A DNA stretch of 64,000 nucleotides from Flavobacterium sp. YJ01 (lineage in GTDB: Bacteria > Bacteroidota > Bacteroidia > Flavobacteriales > Flavobacteriaceae): positions 3,472,001 to 3,536,000 of the forward strand of contig NZ_CP119757.1 of the NCBI RefSeq assembly GCF_029320955.1. The letters are read 5' to 3'. Position 1 is the first letter of the stretch, and every line of letters starts with the position of its first letter. The notes under the pieces were generated by a model. The model saw only the letters and a program-made list of their open reading frames with translations. It was not told where the DNA came from and searched no databases. The position numbers and the translations under genes are program-made. Shown here piece after piece: positions 54,088 through 64,000 of the stretch.

Positions 54088-54275
54088 TTTTAATTATTTT
54101 GAATTAGTATGGCAAAAATCTTAATTAATTGTTAATCTACCTAACATAAAAGTATTTTTTTTACTTTCTCAATATGTTAATTTAACATTTACAGCGTATT
54201 TTGCTATATAAATCACAATTCTGTAATTCTATTTTGGTTATTTTATTATTAATACTAATTGGGTATAAAAAACAA

Positions 54276-54302
54276 AAAACCGCTGGTTTTGCCAGCGGTT
54301 TT
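54276..54302 (-). terminator. terminator of the first SusCD unit
   Basis: AAAACCGCTGG (54276-54286) pairs with CCAGCGGTTTT (54292-54302). It separates the two SusCD units, so they are likely transcribed independently. Confidence 0.88.
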
Positions 54303-54332
54303 GAATTTAGTTATAGAAATAACCTAAAAATA

Positions 54333-55856
54333 TTAAAGTTTCGTATCCCAAAATACAGGAACTGTTAATTTATCTCCTCCAATTGCTTGAGAAGCATTTG
54401 TCCAGTTAGTTCCGTTAACTGTTTGTTCTGCTGTTGGATAAGTCCATCTTACTGGAACTTTTCCTTCTGCAATTTGAACAGAACTTGGGTGAGAAGTTAA
54501 TTTAGGGAAATCTAATCTTCTGAAAGCTGTCCAAGATTGGAAACTTCTGTTGTATAAAGCGATCCATTCTTGATAACCAATTTTTTCTTGCCAAGTACCA
54601 GTACCAGTTCCAGCAGTTCCTGAAATTGGAGTAGTGGCAGCTGTTGCGTAAGCAACTTTTGGATTTGCTAAGTATGTAGCGATATCTGCTGCTGAAACTC
54701 CCCAGAATTCGCATGATTTTGTGATTGCCTGATTGTAATAATACTCGGCTGTGTTTCCTACATTAAATTGTCTAGCTGCAGCTTCTGCTAAATAGAAGTT
54801 TACTTCAAATGCTTCTAATAATACTCCAGCTGCATCTGGTTTTTTGATAACATCTCCAACGTGAGAGTAAGTTGTTTCGTAAGGAAGTGAGTTACGTCCT
54901 CCAGGTACTCCTCCTACATATGATCCGTCTGCCATTGGCGTGAAGAAGATTGGTCTTCTTGGATCTGATAAGCTGTTCATTTGGTTTACCAATGTAGTTG
55001 CAGGAACGTTATCGTTTCTTTGGCTAGCTACAAGGTTGTCAAAAACTGGATTGTAGTTTGGAGCGAAAGAAGCGTATTTCAATAATGCATTATTAGAATT
55101 GTTCAAAAGAACTCCGCCAGCGTAAGCTGACTCAATTGTTGTTTTTGCTAATCCGCTTAATTCGAGAACATCTGCAATATTTGTTCCTAATTTCAATTTT
55201 ACAGAGTTTGCAAATATTTTCCAACTAGCAACATCACCTTTATATATAAGGTCTCCAGTATCAAAACTTTTGCCAGTTGCATCAAGTTGAGCAATAGCGG
55301 CATCTATACGAGCAATTAATAAAGGATAGATTGCTGCATCATTATCATACTTAGGTAAAATGATTTTTGGATTTTGTAATGATTCTGAGTAAGGAACATC
55401 TCCAAAAGTATCCACCAAAATTTGATAAGTATAAACTCTTAAAATTTCAAGAATAGCAACTTTGTTTTTTTGTTGCTTTTGCCAATCAGCATCAGCTACA
55501 TCCGCAGGTTTTGTTTGAGCTTCTAATACTTGTTGTGAAGTCTGTAAGTTACCCAAAACATCTTGATATAATTTTGTCCAGTGTGTGTCAGGAATAGTTC
55601 TTGTTGTCAAATTATATCTTGATTCAGCTGTGTATAATGTAGCTGCCCAATATTGAACATAATAACGTAAAGGATTATTGTTGACACTTGGAGTAGTTAA
55701 CTGATCAGTTAATTCTTTCTGTGCATTTGATAATAATGATTCTGCAGAAACGTCATATGACTTCTTGATATCATCATTAAAGTTTTCGTTGTCACTAACA
55801 CAACTCGATAGAGCTAAAAATGCTAGTGTTGCTATTGATAAAAATATCTTTTTCAT
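54333..55856 (-). CDS. SusD-like_2 family nutrient-binding lipoprotein
   Basis: A 507-residue lipoprotein with lipobox ALSSC (Cys19). It belongs to the second SusD type: NPLRYYVQYWAATLYTAESRYNLTTRTIPDTHWTKLYQDVLGNL, then LRVYTYQILVDTFGDVPYSESL and QEWIALYNRSFQSWTAFRRLDFP. It is therefore not a recent copy of the SusD at 49437-50882. It pairs with the SusC encoded 5 nt upstream. The ligand is unknown. Confidence 0.93.
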   Translation of the reverse strand: MKKIFLSIATLAFLALSSCVSDNENFNDDIKKSYDVSAESLLSNAQKELTDQLTTPSVNNNPLRYYVQYWAATLYTAESRYNLTTRTIPDTHWTKLYQDVLGNLQTSQQVLEAQTKPADVADADWQKQQKNKVAILEILRVYTYQILVDTFGDVPYSESLQNPKIILPKYDNDAAIYPLLIARIDAAIAQLDATGKSFDTGDLIYKGDVASWKIFANSVKLKLGTNIADVLELSGLAKTTIESAYAGGVLLNNSNNALLKYASFAPNYNPVFDNLVASQRNDNVPATTLVNQMNSLSDPRRPIFFTPMADGSYVGGVPGGRNSLPYETTYSHVGDVIKKPDAAGVLLEAFEVNFYLAEAAARQFNVGNTAEYYYNQAITKSCEFWGVSAADIATYLANPKVAYATAATTPISGTAGTGTGTWQEKIGYQEWIALYNRSFQSWTAFRRLDFPKLTSHPSSVQIAEGKVPVRWTYPTAEQTVNGTNWTNASQAIGGDKLTVPVFWDTKL

Positions 55857-55861
55857 TTTGT

Positions 55862-58800
55862 TTAGAAGTTAAGTTTTACATTAAACGAGTATACTTTTGT
55901 AGCTGGCATAACTCCTGATTGGAATCCTTGAATGTTTCCTGCTGATGATCCTGCTTCAGGATCTGCATAAGGAAGATTTTTACTGATAATCCAAAGGTTG
56001 TTTCCAATCACACTAAATGACATACCTTTAATGTTCATTTTGTCTAAGATTTTAGATGGTACATTGTACGTTAATCCAAGTTCTCTTAGTTTTACAAAAG
56101 ATCCGTCATAAACAGAAGCTTTTGTTGGGTTAGTGTCAGAACTAAATGCAGTACCTCCAGAAGTAGATGCATCAATTCTAGTTGTATTTGGCGTACCGTC
56201 TTCGTGTACTCCAGGAAGGATAACTCCACCGCTATCTGCTCCATTTGTAAGTGGGCTTCTAACAGAGTTTCCTAAATCGTTTAATCCTAAATCGTAGATA
56301 CCTGTTTCTCTACCGTAAGCTTGGTCAAGAGAGAAGATATCTCCGCCTTTTTTTACGTCAATTAAGAAATTGAAAGAAACATTTTTGTAAGTCAATCTGT
56401 TTGATACACCACCAATCCATTTTGCTTGTGTGTTACCAATCACTTTGTTTGAAGCTAAAACGTAGTAACCGTCTTCGTCAACAACTCTGTTTCCGTTAGC
56501 ATCATAAGTGTAATCTTTACCTCTTAATGTTCCATAAGATTCTCCAACTGTTGCGTTAAGAGAAGCACCACCTTGGAAGGTAGCTAATAATAAATTATCT
56601 CTTCCTTGGTTTAATGCAACTACAGTATTTTTGTTTGTAGACCAGTTTACCCCAAGATCCCAAGAAAAGTTTTCAGTTTTGATAACTTTTCCAGATAAAG
56701 CAAGCTCGATACCTTTGTTTTCAATTTCTCCAGCGTTAACTGTTGCATAGTTTACACCAGTTGAAGTTGATTGTGGTACATTGAAAATTTGGTTTTCAGT
56801 ATTTGTTTTGTATAAAGATAAATCAAAGTTCAATCTGTTTCTGAACATTGCCATCTCTAAACCTGCTTCCCAAGCTTTTTGAACCTCAGGTTTTAGGTTT
56901 GCGAAATCTAAGTAAGTGTTGCTGTTTCCAAATAATGGATTTCCGTCTAAACCGTAGTTATTAACTTTTGCTCCTAATCTACCAGCTGCAGGGTCATTAC
57001 CTACTTGCGCGTAGTTGATTCTCACTTTTCCTAAGTTTAACCAATCTGCTTTTACTAATTCTGAGAAAATTAAACTTGACCCGATAGAGTAGTAGCTATA
57101 GTTGTTTTCTTCTTCTGGTAAAGCAGTACTTTTGTCTAATCTGTAAGATCCTTCAACAAATACAGTTTTGTTGTAATCTAAAGATAATTGTCCGTATAAA
57201 CCTGATTTTTCGTAAGTAACTTGAGATTCTTTTGCAGGTAAGAATACGTTAGAGTTATCTAAGCTGTATAAACCTTCTTTTGCTAAACCTCCCGTTGTAG
57301 AAGCTTGGATAGAATAAGCATCAGATCTTAAGAAAGTGTATCCTGCTAATGCTTTTGCTCCAATTTTATCAGATAATTTGAAGTTATAAGTAGCAATTAC
57401 ATCGTAAGTCTGTTGCATGAAGTCTCTTTTGTATAAAGAGTATCCTGATCCGTCATTAGCGCCACTAATACCGAAAGTTTCAGCGTGGCTACCTACAGCT
57501 TTTCTTAATTCTTGTTGATCATTAGAATAATCAATTGTTGCACGACCTAAAACTGTGAAGTCTTTAGTGATATCGTATGATAAACTTGTACCAGCTAAGA
57601 ATCTAGTTCTTGAATCTTGTTCGAAGTTTTGGTATCTGTCGAAGTAAGGATTGTTCCAGAATGCAGGGGCAAGGTTTCCGTTTGTTGGATCAGTCATGTT
57701 CCAAGTAACGTTTTGGTGCGTTCTGTTGTATTCTTGTTCAAGTTCTTTGATGTCTACGTTTGTAGCCCACCATTGTCTGAAACCTCCAATAAAGTTATCT
57801 CCATATCCAGTATTATTTCTACCAGTAGTATTTTGGTTAGTAAATGTAAAGAATGCTGTTGAAGTTAATTTATCAGATAAGTCTCTTGAGAAGTTACCGT
57901 TTAAACTGTTTTTGTTTAATAAACTGTTTGGTAAAACTCCTGTGTTGTTAATGTTTGTGAAGCCTAAATTATAAGCTCCTTTTTCGTCACCACCACTAAA
58001 GTTAATATTGTTAGTGTAAGCAGTTGATTTTTGGAAGAAGTCTACCGGAGTGTGTTTTGCAGCTACCCATGGAGTTGCTTTTCCGTAGTTTGGATTTCCT
58101 AATACGAATGCATTCCAGTTGTAAACCATGATGCTAGGATCAAAAGCATTACCGTAAGAAGCGTCATCACCAGTTGAAGCAACTAGTCCGTCAGGATTTC
58201 CGAAAACTGGAGCATTGTAGCTACTGTCTTCTCCTCCGTAACCTTCACCGTATTGGTTTTGGTAAGTTGGCATAGTAGATTTGTCAATTGCACCAATAGA
58301 AACAGTAGAACTGAAACTAACTCCTAAAGCAGTATTCTTTTTACCTTTTTTAGTAGTAATCATAATCGCTCCATTTGAAGCCTGGCTACCATATAAAGCT
58401 GTAGCAGCAGCTCCCTTAAGAACGTTGATAGATTCAATGTTGTTTGGGTCAATATCTGATGCAGCATTACCAAAGTCAAATCCTTGTCTTCCGTTTTGCG
58501 AATCGCTATCGTTTAAGTTGGCGTTACTTACAGCTACACCATCAATTACGATAAGAGCTTGGTTGTTTCCAGTGATACTTTTTACACCTCTTAATACGAT
58601 GTTAGTAGAACCTCCAAAGTTAGAGTTAGTTTTAATTTCCAAACCAGCAACTTTTCCAGATAAGTTGTTTAGGAAATTGTTTGTTGGACTGCTGTTTACT
58701 TGGTCAGCTGTCACTAATTGAGAAGAATATCCTAATGATTTTTTCTCTCTTTTTACCCCTAAGGCCGTAGTTACAACAACTCCTTCAAGTTCTTGTGCGT

Positions 58801-59089
58801 CTCCTGCTAATTTAATGTTAATAACAGATGAACTTGCAGCTACTTCTTGAGTTTTCATCCCGATGTAGCTAAATACCAAAACTTGGCTTGTTGTTGCTTT
58901 AATGGAGAACTTTCCATCAAAATCTGTTTGCGTTCCCGTTTTTGTTCCTTTGATTAATACACTTACGCCAGGTAGAGGCATTCCTGCATTATCAGAAACT
59001 GTTCCCGAGACAGCTCTTTCTTGCGCAAATGTTAATTGCGCCACTAGTACTAATAAAAGCACTAGGAATCCATTGAACTTTAGTTTCAT
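55862..59089 (-). CDS. SusC/RagA-family TonB-linked outer membrane protein
   Basis: A 1075-residue transporter with a signal peptide to FAQ22, a carboxypeptidase-regulatory-like domain (GTVSDNAGMPLPGVSVLIKG, TDFDGKFSI), a plug with the variant link VVTTALGVKREKKSLGYSSQLVTADQV, a plug core QALIVIDGVAV ... LKGAAATALYGSQASNGAIMITTKKG, and a barrel ending in SFNVKLNF. The ALGVKREKKSLGYS form is typical for SusCs paired with SusD-like_2 proteins, which fits the next gene. The ligand is unknown. Confidence 0.96.
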   Translation of the reverse strand: MKLKFNGFLVLLLVLVAQLTFAQERAVSGTVSDNAGMPLPGVSVLIKGTKTGTQTDFDGKFSIKATTSQVLVFSYIGMKTQEVAASSSVINIKLAGDAQELEGVVVTTALGVKREKKSLGYSSQLVTADQVNSSPTNNFLNNLSGKVAGLEIKTNSNFGGSTNIVLRGVKSITGNNQALIVIDGVAVSNANLNDSDSQNGRQGFDFGNAASDIDPNNIESINVLKGAAATALYGSQASNGAIMITTKKGKKNTALGVSFSSTVSIGAIDKSTMPTYQNQYGEGYGGEDSSYNAPVFGNPDGLVASTGDDASYGNAFDPSIMVYNWNAFVLGNPNYGKATPWVAAKHTPVDFFQKSTAYTNNINFSGGDEKGAYNLGFTNINNTGVLPNSLLNKNSLNGNFSRDLSDKLTSTAFFTFTNQNTTGRNNTGYGDNFIGGFRQWWATNVDIKELEQEYNRTHQNVTWNMTDPTNGNLAPAFWNNPYFDRYQNFEQDSRTRFLAGTSLSYDITKDFTVLGRATIDYSNDQQELRKAVGSHAETFGISGANDGSGYSLYKRDFMQQTYDVIATYNFKLSDKIGAKALAGYTFLRSDAYSIQASTTGGLAKEGLYSLDNSNVFLPAKESQVTYEKSGLYGQLSLDYNKTVFVEGSYRLDKSTALPEEENNYSYYSIGSSLIFSELVKADWLNLGKVRINYAQVGNDPAAGRLGAKVNNYGLDGNPLFGNSNTYLDFANLKPEVQKAWEAGLEMAMFRNRLNFDLSLYKTNTENQIFNVPQSTSTGVNYATVNAGEIENKGIELALSGKVIKTENFSWDLGVNWSTNKNTVVALNQGRDNLLLATFQGGASLNATVGESYGTLRGKDYTYDANGNRVVDEDGYYVLASNKVIGNTQAKWIGGVSNRLTYKNVSFNFLIDVKKGGDIFSLDQAYGRETGIYDLGLNDLGNSVRSPLTNGADSGGVILPGVHEDGTPNTTRIDASTSGGTAFSSDTNPTKASVYDGSFVKLRELGLTYNVPSKILDKMNIKGMSFSVIGNNLWIISKNLPYADPEAGSSAGNIQGFQSGVMPATKVYSFNVKLNF

Positions 59090-59174
59090 TTTTAAATATT
59101 TTGAATTAGTGCGGTAAAACTCTTAATTATTTGTTAACTATCCTAATGTTCTTTTAATCTTTTTTTAATATATG

Positions 59175-60875
59175 CTAAAATTTAACATTATAACATATGT
59201 TTACTATAGTGTTATAAAATTGTAAATCCGATGCTCTTTCCGCGCCATTACTGAGGTTTATACGTAAAATTCCACTAGATGTTTGAATTGTTGTGCCAAT
59301 GCCCAATCCTAATAATTTTTTAATCTTGTTTTTATCAGAAATACTAGTTTGGTCTTGATAGAGGGAATAGTCTAAAATAGAGTTGATATATAGGTTTGGG
59401 GACACTAAGTAGCGATATTCTGTCAAAATCATCGTGGCAAAGTTGGCCTGTAGGCTATTTTCCAGGAAACCTCTAATCGAATTCATTCCTCCAAATCGAA
59501 ATAATTCGTTTGAAATGTAGTTTTTACTTTTTAAGAAAAAATTCTGTGAATTTATGTTAATGAAATTCTTAGAATTTAACTCAAAATTATACTTCAAATT
59601 TAGGTTAGTAAAAAATTGGTTGCTTTTGCCTACTGTTTCAACTGAGTTGTTTGTAGTTCGATTTCCAAAACCAAAAGAAGCGGCGATAAATGCTTTATTG
59701 AAAAAGATTGTGTTTTCAAAATCACTTTTCTGAAAATCATACGTGGTCGTAATGTATGAATTGTTGAAGTCGCTTATTGTTGAATTGTTTGTGTTTTGGA
59801 TATCGCTCGATTCTGTTGATTGGTATCCGAGATAAAGTTTAGAATTGTAGTTTAAATAATATCCTAAATTGATATCTGTTTTTGTATTTTGAAAAGTACT
59901 ATCTTGTTTAAATATGTTTAATTGTGCCTTTATTCCGATTGGAGATTGAAATAAATACGGAATTTCGATTTTGGTATTGAATGTTTTTTGTTGATTGCCA
60001 TCACTTTTCCAATAAAGAGAAAATTTTTCGCCAGCACGTAATGTGTTTACAAGCGAAATGTCTACATATCCATTTAGATTAAGTTTTTTATTTTCATCAT
60101 TTGAAAATCCGATATAGCCATCAAAAGTATTTGCCTTTCTTTTTTCTATATAGGTGTATGCTTTAGTCGAGTCTGTTGTGAATAATATTTCAGGATATTT
60201 TGTCTGCGAAATAAAATCGAAGCTATTGATGTCATTATACAAATTTTTAATGGCTTCTTGGTTGAATGTTTTATTTGTATATTTTTTGTTTAATTGTTTT
60301 AATGCGCCCTTTGGGAAAAAATCTTTCGAATCTGTGTAATTTAGAATAATTGAATTTAAGGTTCTTCTTTTTTCGGAATCTAAAATTAAATCAGCATAAA
60401 TTATTGAGTTTCTTCTTTTGATGTTTGCTAGTTTTATTTTGGAAAAAGCAAAACCATCTTTTTCTCTGTTTTGAATTTCTCGATTTAATAAATTTTCTAA
60501 CTCAGTATAAGGAATAATAATGCTGTCTTTTGATGTTTTTTTGGAGTCAAAAAATATATTATTTGTACCTATATATATATGTATAGTTTTTATTCTGTTT
60601 TTTAGGTCGAAAATAGCGGTAAAAGAACTGTCGTTAATTTTGCGATTCTCTATTGTAATGATGTCTAGATAGCCTTGCTTTGTGAGTTTTTCTGAAACTG
60701 AAGCAATTTCGTTGGTAAGCGATTTTAAGTTCGGATGAGTTTTGTTGTAATTTATAGAATCTATAGTTTGATTTTGTTTTTCATTTATTCCTTTAATGTT
60801 TAAATAGAAAGATTGTCCAAAACATTTCGAGCCTAGGAGAAAAAAAAGTATATATAGTAATTGTTTCGGTTGCAA
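59175..60875 (-). CDS. Omp85-superfamily outer membrane protein (BamA/TamA/ShlB-like)
   Basis: A 566-residue protein with a signal peptide (QLLYILFFLLGSKCFGQ). One or two POTRA-like segments lie in the first 220 residues. The C-terminal barrel carries the Omp85 hallmark FRFGGMNSIRGFLENSL and ends in CYNVKF. It is shorter than BamA and probably handles a specific outer-membrane protein or a lipid. The start is TTG, since no ATG lies between it and the upstream in-frame stop. It is divergent from rpsL. Confidence 0.85.
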   Translation of the reverse strand: MQPKQLLYILFFLLGSKCFGQSFYLNIKGINEKQNQTIDSINYNKTHPNLKSLTNEIASVSEKLTKQGYLDIITIENRKINDSSFTAIFDLKNRIKTIHIYIGTNNIFFDSKKTSKDSIIIPYTELENLLNREIQNREKDGFAFSKIKLANIKRRNSIIYADLILDSEKRRTLNSIILNYTDSKDFFPKGALKQLNKKYTNKTFNQEAIKNLYNDINSFDFISQTKYPEILFTTDSTKAYTYIEKRKANTFDGYIGFSNDENKKLNLNGYVDISLVNTLRAGEKFSLYWKSDGNQQKTFNTKIEIPYLFQSPIGIKAQLNIFKQDSTFQNTKTDINLGYYLNYNSKLYLGYQSTESSDIQNTNNSTISDFNNSYITTTYDFQKSDFENTIFFNKAFIAASFGFGNRTTNNSVETVGKSNQFFTNLNLKYNFELNSKNFININSQNFFLKSKNYISNELFRFGGMNSIRGFLENSLQANFATMILTEYRYLVSPNLYINSILDYSLYQDQTSISDKNKIKKLLGLGIGTTIQTSSGILRINLSNGAERASDLQFYNTIVNICYNVKF

Positions 60876-60968
60876 TTGATTTGTTTATTAAATGTTAAGC
60901 AAATATCATATGTTTCTTTGTTAAATCATACATATAAATAATGTTATTGAAAATTAATGATTTAACGT

Positions 60969-60998
60969 TTGTATAGTGAAAAATATTTTATACATTTG
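60969..60998 (+). promoter_or_regulatory. promoter of the str operon
   Basis: TTG (60969-60971), 19-nt spacer and TACATTTG (60991-60998) are a full match to the Bacteroidota consensus. A leader of about 48 nt precedes rpsL. Confidence 0.8.
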
Positions 60999-61051
60999 CA
61001 ACCCCGTAAAAAGCGGAAATTTAATAAACATAATAATTTTTAGTATTAATT

Positions 61052-61435
61052 ATGCCAACAATTCAACAATTAGTAAGAACAGGAAGAACTCAGATCACTA
61101 AGAAGAGTAAATCGGTTGCTTTAGATTCTTGTCCTCAAAGAAGAGGGGTTTGTACGCGTGTTTACACTACTACACCAAAAAAACCAAACTCTGCAATGCG
61201 TAAAGTTGCGCGTGTACGTTTGACAAATGGTAATGAGGTGAATGCTTACATCCCTGGAGAAGGACACAATCTACAAGAGCACTCGATAGTATTAGTGCGA
61301 GGTGGAAGGGTAAAAGATTTACCAGGTGTTAGATATCATATCGTTCGTGGAGCGCTTGATACGTCAGGTGTTGCAGGAAGAACGCAAAGAAGATCTAAGT
61401 ACGGTGCTAAACGCCCAAAAGAAGCAAAAAAGTAA
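61052..61435 (+). CDS. rpsL: 30S ribosomal protein S12
   Basis: A 127-residue S12, complete and highly conserved ([49 protein letters not shown]). It lies in the decoding centre. Lys43 and Lys88, where substitutions give streptomycin resistance, are wild type here. First gene of the str operon. Confidence 0.99.
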
Positions 61436-61459
61436 TTTAAAAACTTTTAAGAAAAAGAC

Positions 61460-61936
61460 ATGAGAAAAAGAGCGGCAAAGAAAAGACCACTTTTACCGGA
61501 TCCAAGGTTTAATGACCAATTAGTAACACGTTTTGTGAACAACTTAATGTGGGATGGTAAGAAATCTACAGCTTTTAAAGTATTTTATGATGCAATTGAT
61601 ATCATCGAAACTAAAAAGCAAAATGATGAGAAAACTTCATTAGAGATCTGGAAAGATGCTTTAACAAACGTTATGCCTCACGTAGAAGTACGTAGCCGTA
61701 GAGTTGGTGGAGCTACATTCCAAATTCCAATGCAAATTCGTCCAGACAGAAAAATTTCTATGGCAATGAAGTGGTTAATACTTTATTCAAGAAGAAGAAA
61801 TGAAAAATCTATGGCACAGCGTTTAGCTTCAGAATGTTTAGCTGCGGCTAAAGAAGAAGGTGCTGCAGTTAAGAAAAGAATGGATACTCACAAAATGGCA
61901 GAAGCTAATAAAGCATTCTCTCACTTTAGATTTTAA
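61460..61936 (+). CDS. rpsG: 30S ribosomal protein S7
   Basis: A 158-residue S7 ([52 protein letters not shown]). It organises the 30S head by binding 16S rRNA. It starts 24 nt after rpsL and is followed 11 nt later by fusA, the standard str operon order. Confidence 0.99.
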   Translation: MRKRAAKKRPLLPDPRFNDQLVTRFVNNLMWDGKKSTAFKVFYDAIDIIETKKQNDEKTSLEIWKDALTNVMPHVEVRSRRVGGATFQIPMQIRPDRKISMAMKWLILYSRRRNEKSMAQRLASECLAAAKEEGAAVKKRMDTHKMAEANKAFSHFRF

Positions 61937-61947
61937 TTCGTAAAGAA

Positions 61948-64000
61948 ATGGCTAGAGATTTAAAATATACAAGAAATATCGGGATCGCTGCTCACATTGA
62001 TGCTGGTAAAACAACAACAACTGAGCGTATTCTTTTTTATACTGGAAAATCACACAAAATTGGTGAGGTACACGATGGTGCTGCAACAATGGACTGGATG
62101 GCGCAAGAGCAAGAAAGAGGTATTACAATTACTTCTGCTGCTACAACTTGTACTTGGAATTTTCCAACAGAGCAAGGTAAAGTTCTTCCAGAATCATTGC
62201 CTTACCACTTTAATATTATTGATACTCCTGGACACGTTGACTTTACTGTAGAGGTAAATCGTTCTTTGCGTGTACTTGATGGTTTGGTTTTCTTGTTTAG
62301 TGCTGTTGATGGTGTTGAACCACAGTCAGAAACTAACTGGAGACTTGCTGATCAATATAGAGTTCCTCGTATGGGATTCGTAAACAAAATGGACCGTCAA
62401 GGTGCTAACTTTTTAGCTGTATGCGGACAGGTTAAAGATATGTTGAAATCGAATGCGGTTGCAATTACTTTGCCTATTGGTGATGAGGCTGATTTTAAAG
62501 GTATTGTTGACTTAGTGAAAAATCAAGCTATTGTATGGCATGATGAAACTCAAGGAGCTACTTTTGATATCGTTGATATCCCTGCTGATATGGTTGATGA
62601 TGTAAAACACTACCGTTCTATCCTTATCGAAGAGATTGCAACTTATGATGAGAATCTTTTAGATAAATACATGGAAGATGAAAACTCTATTACAGAGGAC
62701 GAAATCAACAATGCATTAAGAGCTGCAACTATCGATATGGCAATCATTCCTATGCTTGCTGGTTCTTCTTTCAAAAACAAAGGAGTTCAATTTATGTTAG
62801 ATGCTGTTTGTAAGTATTTGCCATCTCCATTAGATAAAGAAGGTATTGAAGGAATTCACCCTGATGATGCTGAATTATTAGAAGAAGATCAAACTAAAAT
62901 CTTACGTCGACCAGATGTAAAAGAGCCGTTTGCTGCTTTAGCATTTAAAATTGCTACTGACCCATTCGTAGGTCGTTTAGCTTTCTTCCGTGCTTATTCT
63001 GGACGTTTAGATGCTGGTTCTTATGTTTTAAATACTCGTTCTGGTAACAAAGAGAGAATTTCTCGTATCTACCAAATGCACGCTAACAAACAAAATCCAA
63101 TTGAATTTATTGAGGCTGGAGATATTGGAGCTGCTGTAGGATTTAAAGATATTAAAACTGGAGATACTTTGTGTGATGAAAAGAATCCAATTATTTTGGA
63201 GTCTATGAAATTCCCTGAGCCGGTAATTGGTATCGCAATCGAGCCTAAAACTAAAGCTGACGTTGATAAAATGGGTATGGCTTTAGCTAAATTAGCTGAG
63301 GAGGATCCAACATTTACTGTTAGAACTGATGAGGCTTCTGGTCAAACTATTATTTCTGGTATGGGTGAGCTTCACTTGGATATCTTAGTTGATCGTATGA
63401 AACGTGAGTTTAAAGTAGAGGTTAATCAAGGTGAGCCTCAAGTTGAATATAAAGAAGCGTTTACAAGATCTGCTCAACATAGAGAAACTTACAAAAAACA
63501 ATCTGGAGGTCGTGGTAAATTCGGTGATATCGTATTTAGAATCGAGCCTGCTGATGAAGTTGATGGTAAAGTTCCTGTGGGATTACAGTTTGTGAATGAA
63601 GTAAAAGGTGGTAACGTTCCTAAAGAATATATCCCTGCTGTTGAAAAAGGTTTCCGTGAGGCTATGAAAACAGGTCCATTAGCTGGATATGCTGTTGATA
63701 GTTTAAAGGTAACTTTGTTAGACGGATCTTTCCACCCTGTGGATTCTGATGCTCTTTCTTTTGAATTAGCTGCTAGAATGGGTTATAAAGAGTCTGGACG
63801 TGCTGCTGGAGCTGTTATTCTTGAACCAATCATGAAAATCGAAGTTATTACTCCTGAAGAAAACATGGGTGATATCGTAGGTGACTTGAACCGTCGTAGA
63901 GGTCAGGTTAATGATATGGGTGACAGAAATGGTGCTAAAACAATCAAAGCTGATGTGCCTTTATCAGAAATGTTTGGTTATGTTACTACATTAAGAACAT
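61948..64000 (+). CDS. fusA: elongation factor G, 3' end cut by window edge
   Basis: The frame is open from the ATG at 61948 to the last base, giving 684 residues of an expected roughly 715-720. Signatures are G1 [16 protein letters not shown], switch I RGITI, G3 [10 protein letters not shown]4 NKMDR and [14 protein letters not shown] in domain III, then the domain IV and V sequence. It drives tRNA-mRNA translocation using GTP. It is not a truncated gene; the stop lies beyond the window. Confidence 0.99.
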   Translation, partial: MARDLKYTRNIGIAAHIDAGKTTTTERILFYTGKSHKIGEVHDGAATMDWMAQEQERGITITSAATTCTWNFPTEQGKVLPESLPYHFNIIDTPGHVDFTVEVNRSLRVLDGLVFLFSAVDGVEPQSETNWRLADQYRVPRMGFVNKMDRQGANFLAVCGQVKDMLKSNAVAITLPIGDEADFKGIVDLVKNQAIVWHDETQGATFDIVDIPADMVDDVKHYRSILIEEIATYDENLLDKYMEDENSITEDEINNALRAATIDMAIIPMLAGSSFKNKGVQFMLDAVCKYLPSPLDKEGIEGIHPDDAELLEEDQTKILRRPDVKEPFAALAFKIATDPFVGRLAFFRAYSGRLDAGSYVLNTRSGNKERISRIYQMHANKQNPIEFIEAGDIGAAVGFKDIKTGDTLCDEKNPIILESMKFPEPVIGIAIEPKTKADVDKMGMALAKLAEEDPTFTVRTDEASGQTIISGMGELHLDILVDRMKREFKVEVNQGEPQVEYKEAFTRSAQHRETYKKQSGGRGKFGDIVFRIEPADEVDGKVPVGLQFVNEVKGGNVPKEYIPAVEKGFREAMKTGPLAGYAVDSLKVTLLDGSFHPVDSDALSFELAARMGYKESGRAAGAVILEPIMKIEVITPEENMGDIVGDLNRRRGQVNDMGDRNGAKTIKADVPLSEMFGYVTTLRT

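Noticed and set aside
58281..58721. 146-codon plus-strand ORF
   Set aside because: It is antisense to the conserved plug region of a SusC gene, whose codon pattern often keeps the opposite frame open.
61997..62251. 84-codon plus-strand ORF inside the str operon
   Set aside because: It is an out-of-frame shadow of fusA, which is open from 61948 to the window end.

Overview
The window reads as an ordinary stretch of chromosome from a Flavobacterium-like member of the Bacteroidota. The evidence is AT-rich DNA, genes preceded by Bacteroidota-type promoters (TTG, about 18-24 nt, TAnnTTTG) instead of strong Shine-Dalgarno sites, two SusC/SusD pairs, an S46 dipeptidyl-peptidase, many exported proteins with short MKK-type signal peptides, and flavobacterial-style dispersed inverted repeats between genes. 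About 57 protein genes are supported. I saw no tRNA, rRNA, CRISPR array, prophage or transposase.

Layout. 1-3.5 kb: end of a short-chain dehydrogenase, a secreted protein, a SprT-like zinc protein and a lipoprotein. 3.5-8 kb (minus): MlaF/MlaE-type lipid ABC transporter, a GT2 glycosyltransferase, a methyltransferase and a KAS III-type enzyme. 8.3-11.2 kb: glycine decarboxylase GcvP. 11.4-17.1 kb: a UbiA-like membrane protein, a DUF1090 protein, then a minus-strand group (SRPBCC, TIGR01777 epimerase, DCC-family protein, DUF2071, small membrane protein) headed by a GbsR/MarR-family regulator. 17.2-24.8 kb: CPA1 antiporter, SanA-like protein, M3 peptidase, a ParE-type toxin-antitoxin pair, PurE and PurK. 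24.8-28.4 kb: TonB-dependent receptor and a PQQ-type sugar dehydrogenase lipoprotein. 28.5-34.8 kb (plus): Hpt, Adk, a CNNM/CorC-type protein, Obg and an S46 peptidase. 34.9-41.1 kb: a very large alpha-2-macroglobulin gene split by a frameshift. 41.2-49.3 kb: Mpl, RadC, YjjG, RarA, a rhomboid protease, RlmB and several secreted proteins. 49.4-59.1 kb: two consecutive SusCD transcription units. 59.2-64 kb: an Omp85-family protein, divergent from the str operon (rpsL, rpsG, fusA, the last cut by the window edge).

Four things stand out. (1) The alpha-2-macroglobulin carries, just before its MG7-like segment, a module of about 200 residues that looks like the N-terminus of a SusC protein (carboxypeptidase-regulatory-like domain plus TonB plug) without a barrel. 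(2) The GbsR-type regulator is flanked on both sides by nearly identical operators, one over its own promoter and one before the downstream genes, which suggests an autoregulated gene set of unknown function. (3) One identical 27-bp GC-rich sequence interrupts the right arm of two unrelated intergenic inverted repeats 1.1 kb apart; removing it restores both arms. (4) gbsR, rlmB and rarA each have a TAnnTTTG box exactly 4 nt before the ATG, which predicts leaderless mRNAs.

Most other genes are housekeeping functions. All assignments come from reading motifs; no database search was run.
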